A DNA stretch of 64,000 bases from Oopsacas minuta (Eukaryota > Porifera > Hexactinellida > Lyssacinosida > Leucopsacidae): assembly GCA_024704765.1 (NCBI GenBank), contig JAKMXF010000033.1:372001-436000 (forward strand). Direction: 5' to 3'. The notes under the pieces were generated by a model. It did not search any database, had not been told where the DNA came from, and saw only the letters and a list, made by a program, of their open reading frames with translations. Shown here one piece after another: positions 56,104 to 64,000 of the stretch. Numbering within the stretch: the stretch's first letter is position 1; each line of letters opens with the position of its first letter. Made by a program: the position numbers and the translations under genes.

Positions 56104-57909
56104 TCAGCTTTGCATCGTAGTTTTGCATTCACTTACTTTGTTTTGAGATAAATATTTTCTGCTAACTCTAGCATTTTCTACTTTCTCTTGTACCCTGTGA
56201 GCTTGTATTACTTTAGCGTTAATGAGAGCTTCTCTATTGTTTGACCGAGTACGCATTCTGAGGTAAGAGGTTAACATAAACACGATTGGCATTGAAGAAA
56301 GGCATGGTTAATTGGTAATCATGGATTTGAGTGTGTTTTGAATAGAAACAAAATACTATTAAATTGTATATGCCAAATAGTTTTCAAACCTGGGATTCAT
56401 GGACCTCTTAGTGGTCCACAGAAGAGGGCAGGGGGTCCACAGGATCTCAAATTTGTATTATAGTCTATGAGAGGTGGTCTATAGAATGTGTTAACATACT
56501 ATAGGTTACTTTAGGGGCCAAAAAACTCCGCTGACTGCAAAAATCTATATTAACCCGGGGTCCTAACACTTCGTTATAACGATAGTTTACTGTAAATCTA
56601 ACCTCTCGCCAAGCGTTGTTTCTCTGTGTTCAATAACTTTCTGATTTTGCTCGTATCTTTCTTTCATCTTTTTCTCTTCAATTTCTCTCTGTTCAATTAA
56701 GTTATCAATAATCTTCTGTTCTCGTTTCTAATTAATCCAGGGATAAAATACAACATAACAAATTGACAATTTTCAGAAACCTTCCTCCTGCTCTCTGCAG
56801 CAGCTAGCTTAGCTTCTATTTCCTCTTTAGTTAGTTTACTAGTTGCGGTTTTCGTCTTAAAAACCTTCTTACTCGAGAGTCCTTCTGGACAAAATTCAAT
56901 TGGTTTGAGACCATTCTTTTTCTCAAGAGAGACATCAAGTAAAATATCAAAAGCTAATCCTAAAAAATATTACTTATCAATTGGAACCTCCGTATATGAC
57001 AAGTATGTTACCTCCCCTAGAAGCAGATCGTTCTATAACATCAAATGATTGTTCAATTTGCATTGCTGTATTCTCTTCAGTAAATTTAACAGAGCTATTA
57101 GTTCTACGTAGTTTAGAATGTATAGGAGGTAATGGAGACTTTTCTAGAATATTCTGTGCATCCATAGCTCCGGGTAGGTTAGTATGTTTAGGAGTAATGC
57201 TCGATTTTCTTATCGGAGGAAGATATGAAATTCCTGCTATCAACAATTCTAAAAAGAATATTTTCGCAAAATCGTATACATTAAAGTAAATGTATACGGT
57301 TTTACTAAAATGATATTCTAACTTGGAGTCGTTGGTCTCTCAGCTACCATAACTGATTCAACCCTATCCGAGCTGGATTTCTCAGTGATAAATTGTATAA
57401 TCTCATTTTCAGTTCTTCTAGAAGCAGAACTAATACTGGGTCTGCTCTCATCTTCATAGCCACTGTCAGTTGTCGCACGACTAGATGCTGATACCTATCA
57501 CAATCTTTATAAATAAAGACTGAAATTATACAAATATATAATTTACCTGTCTAGTAATGATATCATGCGTGACGTCACGGGGTAAATGTGGTTCAACACA
57601 AATTATGCCACTCATACTTCTTCTTGCTTTCTGCTCTGGAGTTACTAGTTTATTCTTCCTCAAACTCTGAGCTAGTGACGAAGTGGAGACTGAATTTTTT
57701 TTATTGGAAGGAGGTCGGATAGAAAGGCCCTGTTTAGAAGAGGACACGGTTCCTACTGAGGGGAAGGGCTCAGAGTTTGAGCGTGCGAATGAGAGATGAG
57801 TTGATTTTACGAATAGTACGTCTTCTGCTGGAACTTGCTGTTGTGAAGTTATTTGTATACGTACTGTATTTGTATTATCCTCTGCCTCTTTAGAACTAAC
57901 ACAACCCAT
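56104..57909 (-). CDS. Stathmin-family protein with lipidation-type N-terminus, 6 exons
   Basis: Exons in transcript order: 57909-57547, 57494-57323, 57248-57012, 56959-56781, 56727-56603, 56257-56104. 409 residues, GT-AG, phases chain. The C-terminal third is a stathmin-like domain: GLAFDILLDVS, then LTKEEIEAKLAAAESRRK and a long charged helix (KREQKIIDNLIEQREIEEKK...NNREALINAKVIQAHRVQEK). This domain binds tubulin dimers and destabilises microtubules. The N-terminus MGCVSSKE fits N-myristoylation at Gly2 with palmitoylation at Cys3. A Ser/Pro-rich linker of about 250 residues joins the two. A strong donor (AAA/GTAAGT at about 56137) lies in the last exon just before the stop. I read through it because no downstream exon fits before the syntaxin end. 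Confidence 0.87.
56383..56575. mobile_element. hAT-like MITE, degraded (stathmin intron 5)
   Basis: AAACCTGGGATTCATGGACC, GGTCCACAGGATCTCAAATT and GGTGGTCTATAGAATGTGTT match the interior of 33677-33822. A family A right end (CTTCGTTATAAC...TTTACTGTA) abuts it at about 56570-56595. Confidence 0.65.
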
Positions 57910-57967
57910 AACGCTATCTTATAGAACAAAAGTTAATGAAATTGTAAATAAACAGGAACGTGGGGTC

Positions 57968-58050
57968 CCAAAAGGGAGTTATCTAGGTGCTTGGCGTGCA
58001 CCTAAAAGTAGCCATGCAGGTCACAAAGTGTCGACCGTGAGACTCAATCT
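57968..58050. repeat. Dispersed repeat copy 2 (upstream of stathmin)
   Basis: TATCTAGGTGCTTGGCGTGC, ACCTAAAAGT and CGACCGTGAGACTCAAT match 47107-47195. It lies between the stathmin start and the receptor 3' end. Confidence 0.65.
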
Positions 58051-58184
58051 TCAGACCCTTTCTAAGCTAATTATACAGTTCCAATTAGGTGTTAAAATGG
58101 TAGATTCCAGTACAAATTATTATTAAACAAATACAAATAAAACTGAAACAAATATTGAAATTGAAATTGAAAATAGATTCAACT

Positions 58185-59711
58185 TTATCTTGAAGAAATC
58201 TGTTGTAATTTTGACTTGAATAATTTCATTACAGATCTAATAGAAATGTGTGGTACCAATACAATGAATATTGGTAGGAAGATAACTCGTGAGTAAAATA
58301 TTAACAGAATAGAGAGGAAGTAGGGGAACTTCATAAAAGCAGCGTCCGCGAAATCCTGACACACATCAAGATCTCCATATGGATTATCTCTATACACAGT
58401 TATAGTGTCATTAATCGTAGAGTTAAGCGTTCCCACATTTGGTAATGCAACTATAGGGCTATTTATAGTAACACATAGGATATAATTCACGATGTTATCG
58501 AAGTATGGGATAGCTAAATAGGTGATAAGACCGATTACAATTCCAAATACGAACAGGATAATCATGATGAGTATCGAGTACCATATTAATCTCTTCTCTA
58601 GAGAGGTTAGTTTCATTTGCTTTCCAGTAACTTCTAATGATTTGAAGGAGTTTATCCGGAGTTTCGCTACAACTATAATTACAAGGGAAATCACAAAGCA
58701 GGGCAGTAGGACGGATGGACAAGCATACAGACCGAGGAAGAGCCATTTATTAAATATAAGGATGAATTGAGTAAAAAATGCTGGAACAAAGGTAGTGACT
58801 GGATCAAGAATGAGTATAGCAACCATTGGGATCAGGTTTAAGCCGAAACTCAGAAAACACTGAGAAGAGAAACAAAAAATTCTGTTCCTTAATCTCTTTC
58901 TCAGATATGGAAAGAATACGATAACTAGAATATTAATAATAGATAACGCAATCCACCATAAATTCACCAAATAGAAATAACTATTTACAAATCCCAATAT
59001 ATTTATGATTGTTTGCAGAGTGGATTCAAGATTCAACCTGACACCAATTTGAGCCATCAAATATGAAACTCCTTCATCAGTCCTGAAACAGAACAAAGCA
59101 TCATAATCTATAAAATCCACACAAGCATTAGAAATAATTACCATTAAGCTACAGATGACTACCATAAACAGAGATGTACGAGCTAACTGGAAATCATAAT
59201 GAATGCGGAGTTTCTTCCAATCAACACAGCTAGTGAGTAGCCAGACAACTAGCGTAGCAATTCCCAATAATATTCCTAGTACATTCAATACCCGCAATGC
59301 AATCCTGACTTTTGTAGTAACTCCTTCGCCATAAGGACTCCACTCGCAACCTGGGTAACATATCTCTTCACCGGCTACATACACAAACCCCTCAATACAC
59401 TCAACTTGTAGAATAGTAAAGTTAGTATAGTTTGTAGAATTTATTGGAGGCAGTAAGGAGGAAAGATTCACTTCAACTGACAATCTACTTGAACCATCAT
59501 CAAATATTATAATATTTGCAAGAACTGAGGTCATAGGTATCAGTACTAACAGCCATACCGTTATAATGATTACTGTACTAAATGCTATACAAACTTTCCT
59601 GCCGCCAAGATTACAATCCCTTTTACCAGGAACAGTCCTTTGGATATTCTGTTTTTTGGTCTCCATTTCTATCAGATCTCCTGTACTACAATGTTCTACC
59701 TTATGGTCCAT
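58185..59711 (-). CDS. Seven-transmembrane receptor-like protein, paralogue A
   Basis: Intronless, 508 residues. An N-terminal hydrophobic anchor (about 40-70) precedes an ectodomain of about 75 residues with N-glycosylation sites (NLS, NST, NYT, NFT) and three cysteines (VECIEG, EICYPGCEWSPYG). Seven further hydrophobic segments follow: about 135-160, 180-205, 240-270, 285-305, 322-350, 375-402 and 475-500. An extracellular loop before the last segment has NST/NDT and a Cys. NLWWIALSI in the third and a DPYGDLDVCQDF stretch are distinctive. Topology suggests a GPCR. Similarity to Frizzled/secretin-type receptors is only impressionistic and there is no CRD, so no ligand or class is assigned. 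Paralogue B follows upstream in the same orientation. Confidence 0.7.
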   Translation of the reverse strand: MDHKVEHCSTGDLIEMETKKQNIQRTVPGKRDCNLGGRKVCIAFSTVIIITVWLLVLIPMTSVLANIIIFDDGSSRLSVEVNLSSLLPPINSTNYTNFTILQVECIEGFVYVAGEEICYPGCEWSPYGEGVTTKVRIALRVLNVLGILLGIATLVVWLLTSCVDWKKLRIHYDFQLARTSLFMVVICSLMVIISNACVDFIDYDALFCFRTDEGVSYLMAQIGVRLNLESTLQTIINILGFVNSYFYLVNLWWIALSIINILVIVFFPYLRKRLRNRIFCFSSQCFLSFGLNLIPMVAILILDPVTTFVPAFFTQFILIFNKWLFLGLYACPSVLLPCFVISLVIIVVAKLRINSFKSLEVTGKQMKLTSLEKRLIWYSILIMIILFVFGIVIGLITYLAIPYFDNIVNYILCVTINSPIVALPNVGTLNSTINDTITVYRDNPYGDLDVCQDFADAAFMKFPYFLSILLIFYSRVIFLPIFIVLVPHISIRSVMKLFKSKLQQISSR

Positions 59712-60437
59712 TTATTCGTAAGAGTATGTACCTTATTCCAGGCAATGTATTGCATTTATTGGAGTTAAGGCATACTTATATACGCAGAGAGTTGTCAACT
59801 GACTAATCTCCCTGTAATCGAAACTAGATAGAAAATTAAAATTAGAACAAATTGCTTAGTAATCAAATTATTTGACACAATAATGTGGCTAAAATGAATA
59901 GCTCCAATTTACATGAATGCAATTGATATACTATACAGATCCATTGATATACTATACTACAGTTATAAGAACACCCTTGGGAGTACCAAAACTGGCGTTC
60001 TTTTAGCGAGACCCATTGTAATATACAAGTTTTGCAAAGGTTTTGATTTGGGACTTTTGTTCGCTTCACTCCTTCAATAAACCTCAATTTCTAAAGGCTG
60101 CATGAAATTCAAGAATCATGGACAACTATACAATTGTCGATACAGTAATAATAATTAATCGTTAAGATAGTGATACCAATACTCGGATACTATAGTAAAA
60201 TAAGATAGCACAGGGTATCAATTATCGACAAAAGCTATCAGTGGCGGTCCTATGGGGTCAAACGGGGAAATTGTCCCGGTTTGAAAATCCTGGCTCGGCC
60301 CGGACCCTGATATGCCAGATCCCGGGACTCTCTGAGGGCTATACAAATATTGGTAATAGCTAGAAAATATACAGCAATTCATTACTAACCAACTACATAT
60401 ACAATAAAACTGAAATCGGATAAAGTTTGATTCAACT
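59712..60437. other. Spacer between receptor paralogues
   Basis: About 725 bases with paralogue A's upstream region and paralogue B's 3' UTR. A degraded family E fragment (GTTATAAGAACACCCTTGGG) lies at about 59951-60025. A GC-richer stretch at 60241-60340 (CCCGGTTTG...CCCGGACCC) is of unknown nature. Confidence 0.5.
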
Positions 60438-61949
60438 TTATCTTGAAGAAATCTGTTGTAATTTTGACTTGAATAATTTCATTACAGATCTAATAGAAAT
60501 GTGTGGTACCAATACAATGAATATTGGTAGGAAGATAACTCGTGAGTAAAATATTAACAGAATAGAGAGGAAGTAGGGGAACTTCATAAAAGCAGCGTCC
60601 GCGAAATCCTGACACACATCAAGATCTCCATATGGATTATCTCTATACACAGTTATAGTGTCATTAACCGTAGAGTTAAGCGTTCCCACATTTGGTAATG
60701 TAATTATAGGGCTATTTATAGTAACACACAAAGTATAGTCCACGATATTCGCGAAGTATGCTGTAGATAAGTAACTAATTAGATTGATTACAATTCCGTA
60801 GAGGAATAATATAACTACTATGAGTATCGAGTACCATATTAATCTCTTCTCTAGAGAGGTTAGTTTTATTTGCTTTCCAGTAACTTCTAATGATTTGAAG
60901 GAGTTTATCCGGAGTTTTGCTACAACTATAACTACAAGGGAAATCACAAAGGAAGGCAGTAAAACGGATGGGAAGAAAAAGAGTATAATGAAGAGCCATT
61001 TATTAAATATAAGGATGAATTGAGTAAAAAATGCTGGAACAAAGGTAGTGACTGGATCAAGAATGAGTATAGCAACCATTGGGATCAGGTTTAAGCCGAA
61101 ATTCAGAAAACACTGAGAAGAGAAACAAAAAATTCTGTTCCTTAATCTCTTTCTCAGATATGGAAAGAATACGATAACTAGAATATTAATAATAGATAAC
61201 GCAATCCACCATAAATTCACCAAATAGAAATAACTATTTACAAATCCCAATATATTTATGATTGTTTGCAGAGTGGATTCAAGATTCAACCTGACACCAA
61301 TTTGAGCCATCAAATATGAAACTCCTTCATCAGTCCTGAAACAGAACAAAGCATCATAATCTATAAAATCCACACAAGCATTAGAAATAATTACCATTAA
61401 GCTACAGATGACTACCATAAACAGAGATGTACGAGCTAACTGGAAATCATAATGAATGCGGAGTTTCTTCCAATCAACACAGCTAGTGAGTAGCCAGACA
61501 ACTAGCGTAGCAATTCCCAATAATATTCCTAGTACATTCAATACCCACAATGCAATCCTGACTTTTGTAGTAACTCCTTCGCCATAAGGACTCCACTCGC
61601 AAACTGGGTAACATATCTCTTCACCGGCTACATACACAAACCCCTCAATACACTCAACTTGTAGAATAGTAAAGTTAGTATAGTTTGTAGAATTTATTGG
61701 AGGCAGTATGGAAGATAGATTGTACTCTCCAGTAAACTGACTTCCTCCATCATTAGTAGATATAATGTTAACAAGAACTAATATCAATGGAACCAGAACT
61801 ACCAGCCATACCGTTATAATGATTACTATACTAAATGCTATACAAAGTTTCCTACCACTAAGATTACAATTCATATGCTCTTTCACTGGAACACTCTTTT
61901 GGATATTCTGTCCTTTGGGCTCCATTTCAATCAAATCCTTATGGTCCAT
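60438..61949 (-). CDS. Seven-transmembrane receptor-like protein, paralogue B
   Basis: Intronless, 503 residues from the ATG at 61949, which aligns with paralogue A's MDHK start. An upstream in-frame TTG at 61964 was rejected. Architecture is the same as paralogue A: N-terminal anchor, glycosylated Cys-containing ectodomain and seven membrane segments. Segments one to four are almost identical to A, and the match continues through the stop into the 3' UTR (ATTCAACTTTATCTTGAAGA). The N-terminal 75 residues, the fifth and sixth membrane segments and the loop after the sixth are clearly diverged. This indicates recent tandem duplication with uneven divergence. Function is unknown. Confidence 0.7.
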   Translation of the reverse strand: MDHKDLIEMEPKGQNIQKSVPVKEHMNCNLSGRKLCIAFSIVIIITVWLVVLVPLILVLVNIISTNDGGSQFTGEYNLSSILPPINSTNYTNFTILQVECIEGFVYVAGEEICYPVCEWSPYGEGVTTKVRIALWVLNVLGILLGIATLVVWLLTSCVDWKKLRIHYDFQLARTSLFMVVICSLMVIISNACVDFIDYDALFCFRTDEGVSYLMAQIGVRLNLESTLQTIINILGFVNSYFYLVNLWWIALSIINILVIVFFPYLRKRLRNRIFCFSSQCFLNFGLNLIPMVAILILDPVTTFVPAFFTQFILIFNKWLFIILFFFPSVLLPSFVISLVVIVVAKLRINSFKSLEVTGKQIKLTSLEKRLIWYSILIVVILFLYGIVINLISYLSTAYFANIVDYTLCVTINSPIITLPNVGTLNSTVNDTITVYRDNPYGDLDVCQDFADAAFMKFPYFLSILLIFYSRVIFLPIFIVLVPHISIRSVMKLFKSKLQQISSR

Positions 61950-62191
61950 ATATTCTTCAGGCAATCAATAGCCGTGCATAGCATTTATAGAAGTAAAGAG
62001 CATATTAATATACACAGAGGTAATTGAATTACTGTGGCTAGAGTGTGGCTGTCAGATTCTAATAACCAAATAATAAACTAATACATTTAGTAAAGGTATA
62101 ATATTTATCATATAACAATATATTACATGAATTACTCTTATATGATCTGGAATATTCACAATATATTAATCTAATTATCAAATTAATTGAA

Positions 62192-63985
62192 TTAAAATTC
62201 CAAAGGTTGAACATCATTTCTCTCCGTGTCAGATTCTCCCAAACAACTAGAGTTATCCTCCGCATCCTCCGCGGCCTCTAATAAACTCTTATAAGCAATT
62301 ACCTCTTTCGATTTTTTCTTTCTAAGCCAGGCCCTGAAAATGAAGAACACAGCTAGAAATAAACAGAGTACAGCTAGTAGCAATACAATTATCCCGGCTA
62401 TTAGTGATGTAGTCTGGTGCGAATTAAAGAAACTAAACACATAGCCAATTCTTCCGTCCCAGTTAGAGCAGAACTTTTTAGTTTCTTTCAAAATACTGTC
62501 TGCGCCGGTACAATTATCTCCGGCAATTATCCGTAGACCCAACGGGTTCACACTGTACGTATGTTCCCCTGGAGAACAATGCTGAGCTAAGTCATAACCA
62601 GGTATAGGGAAACAAGTCGTATTAGGACCGGGCTTCCGTTCATACCCGAAATCACACTCAAAATCAAATTCTTCTCTACACACACATCTATTAATACCAT
62701 GCTCAGTCAGTTTAGCTTCATTTGTACCGATATAACAGAAACTATCGCTTTTTACTCTCTGAAATGTTTCGTTATAACCGAACAGACAGCCGGTAGCTGC
62801 GTGTGGCGTGAAATCCTCAAAGTCAGACTTCCCACAAACTCTATCAAACGCGTCCAGAAAATCTACAATCAAGAATGACCAGTTATCCGAGTCTCCATTG
62901 ACTCCCCAGAAGAACGCCTTCAAGCTAGAAGCTCCGGGCTCCATGTTAAGTCCACAGTACTTAAATCCCTCCAGTTTACTCTCTTCTAAGTTAACCTCTA
63001 TCCAACAGTTCTTCTGAGAATGTGTGAACTGTAAACTCGTGATTGAGAAACAGTTCTCGTCTAGTGTACTAGACTTTACGCCTACCAACAAGTTGCCATA
63101 GTTACCAATAACAAATTGTCCTCCAGTACTGAGTATCTTCTCCCATTTGTACCCCCCATCAGCTGACATGTACGGTTTTAACGTACTTGTGTCTGTGATA
63201 TCCAAATACTCACCTACTACTCCATAACCTAGTAACAGTCCCTTAGCATTGGAATGCGACTGTATTCCTTGTATATGTTTATTCAACACATCACTCACGT
63301 ATAAATTAAGATAGCAAGGCTCGTTATTAGGACAATCGTGATATTGAATCCGTTCCCATTCTGCACCTGCATTGTATGTGATTAGAGTTTGTACTTTTCT
63401 AGGTGAGACAGGAATAGAAGCTATATACACACCTCGCATTGACTGTACTTGATAGAAAGATTGAGAGAGGTGATTATTAAGAGAGAGGGAATAGCTCGTG
63501 AATTTACTGTCTGAGATGAATAACTGCCCACTGACTGATGAGGAGTTCCCTAAATGTAACATGACATAGCTATCTGTTACAGCTATGATGTCATAATATT
63601 GTTCAGGTGTTACTTCCGGTATATGTGCAAAGTTGAAGTTATCTCCAAAATCGGTTGACACCCATATGGCCCTCGTTTTATTCGTCATATCATCCTCATT
63701 CTGTTTTGAAATAAACAGTATATTAGTTTCGAAATAGAATTTTAGAATATGAGCTTGTATTAGTCTGTGTGTTTCAAACAGATCGTCTGTCCGGTAGAAC
63801 TCGTAGTATGTAGTAGCAGACTTCATGGTGTAATAAACGGTATCATCACGACCCCATTGGAACCTAACGATGTTACTTGGACCCTCGGACCATTCAGTGC
63901 CCGAGTCTTTGGAATAGAAAATTTGGTTTCCAAAGGGCAACATCAAATAACTCGGATTAGTAGGATGGAATAGAATAGTTTTCAT
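62192..63985 (-). CDS. Sortilin/VPS10-domain receptor, C-terminal part
   Basis: 597 residues from the first in-window Met, but the frame stays open to the window edge (LSDET before the Met), so the N-terminus is missing. The VPS10 beta-propeller shows repeated sortilin-type strands: FHPTNPSYLMLPFGNQIFYSKDSG, AIWVSTDFGDNF and PYMSADGGYKWEKI (Asp-box-like). The Cys-rich 10CC module follows (CVCREEFDFECDFGYERKPGPNTTCFP), then a membrane segment at about 522-548. The cytosolic tail of about 45 residues has YKSLL, a YxxPhi sorting signal, and acidic clusters (EAAEDAEDNSS). Such receptors sort cargo between the Golgi and endosomes. The 62-kb end of this gene is tandem with the receptor pair. Confidence 0.93.
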   Translation of the reverse strand: MKTILFHPTNPSYLMLPFGNQIFYSKDSGTEWSEGPSNIVRFQWGRDDTVYYTMKSATTYYEFYRTDDLFETHRLIQAHILKFYFETNILFISKQNEDDMTNKTRAIWVSTDFGDNFNFAHIPEVTPEQYYDIIAVTDSYVMLHLGNSSSVSGQLFISDSKFTSYSLSLNNHLSQSFYQVQSMRGVYIASIPVSPRKVQTLITYNAGAEWERIQYHDCPNNEPCYLNLYVSDVLNKHIQGIQSHSNAKGLLLGYGVVGEYLDITDTSTLKPYMSADGGYKWEKILSTGGQFVIGNYGNLLVGVKSSTLDENCFSITSLQFTHSQKNCWIEVNLEESKLEGFKYCGLNMEPGASSLKAFFWGVNGDSDNWSFLIVDFLDAFDRVCGKSDFEDFTPHAATGCLFGYNETFQRVKSDSFCYIGTNEAKLTEHGINRCVCREEFDFECDFGYERKPGPNTTCFPIPGYDLAQHCSPGEHTYSVNPLGLRIIAGDNCTGADSILKETKKFCSNWDGRIGYVFSFFNSHQTTSLIAGIIVLLLAVLCLFLAVFFIFRAWLRKKKSKEVIAYKSLLEAAEDAEDNSSCLGESDTERNDVQPLEF

Positions 63986-64000
63986 AGTCTCATCACTTAA

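Noticed and set aside
56104-56137. Further stathmin exon downstream of the GTAAGT in the last exon
   Set aside because: No acceptor-linked coding sequence is visible before the convergent syntaxin gene. Reading through to TGA is simpler, though alternative splicing cannot be excluded.
61950-61964. N-terminal extension of receptor paralogue B
   Set aside because: Would begin with TTG. The ATG at 61949 aligns with the start of paralogue A.

Overview
The window is animal nuclear DNA. It is AT-rich and carries spliced genes with short introns. Several genes are metazoan-type: a class I bHLH E protein, a stathmin, a CABIT-SAM (GAREM/THEMIS-type) adaptor, a many-Tudor protein, a lipocalin and sortilin. 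The mix of many intronless genes, coiled-coil/NHL proteins lacking RING and B-box, an unassigned 7TM receptor pair and numerous small TIR elements suggests an early-branching animal. A sponge is my best guess (inference only).

Layout. 1-7.1 kb: the 3' part of a MASK/ANKHD1 gene (+), an intronless DHCR7 gene with one frameshift (+), and an intronless CABIT-SAM gene (-). 7.1-11.5 kb: an AT-rich gene desert. 11.5-15.1 kb: an 11-exon E-protein gene (+). 15.4-17.1 kb: a divergent pair of ubiquitin-ligase genes, RING/TRAF-type (-) and MARCHF5 (+). 17.1-18.3 kb: an ATT microsatellite and a short hAT-like foldback element.

18.3-44.3 kb (-): the dominant feature. What first looks like one huge intronless Tudor ORF plus a scatter of small Tudor ORFs is, by splice-site and phase reading, ONE gene. 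It has 27 exons and 13,887 coding bases, giving about 4,628 residues and about 21 Tudor domains. An Arg/Gly/Asp-rich repeat tract lies inside the 7.8-kb last exon. Three intronless genes sit antisense inside its introns: two coiled-coil/NHL paralogues and a secreted lipocalin. Many other introns hold short pogo-like or hAT-like MITEs.

44.5-58 kb: housekeeping and membrane-traffic genes. They are an ELO fatty-acid elongase (-), MCM7 (8 exons, -), a roadblock dynein light chain (-), MGAT5 with an inserted discoidin-like domain (+), PUS10 (-), a Qa-SNARE syntaxin with an altered 0-layer residue (10 exons, +) and a stathmin with a lipidation-type N-terminus (6 exons, -). 58-62 kb: two tandem 7TM receptor-like paralogues (-). 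62.2 kb to the end: the 3' part of a sortilin/VPS10 receptor gene (-).

No RNA genes, CRISPR arrays or operons were seen. Exon structures were built by hand from GT-AG (once GC-AG) sites and reading-frame continuity, without transcript data.
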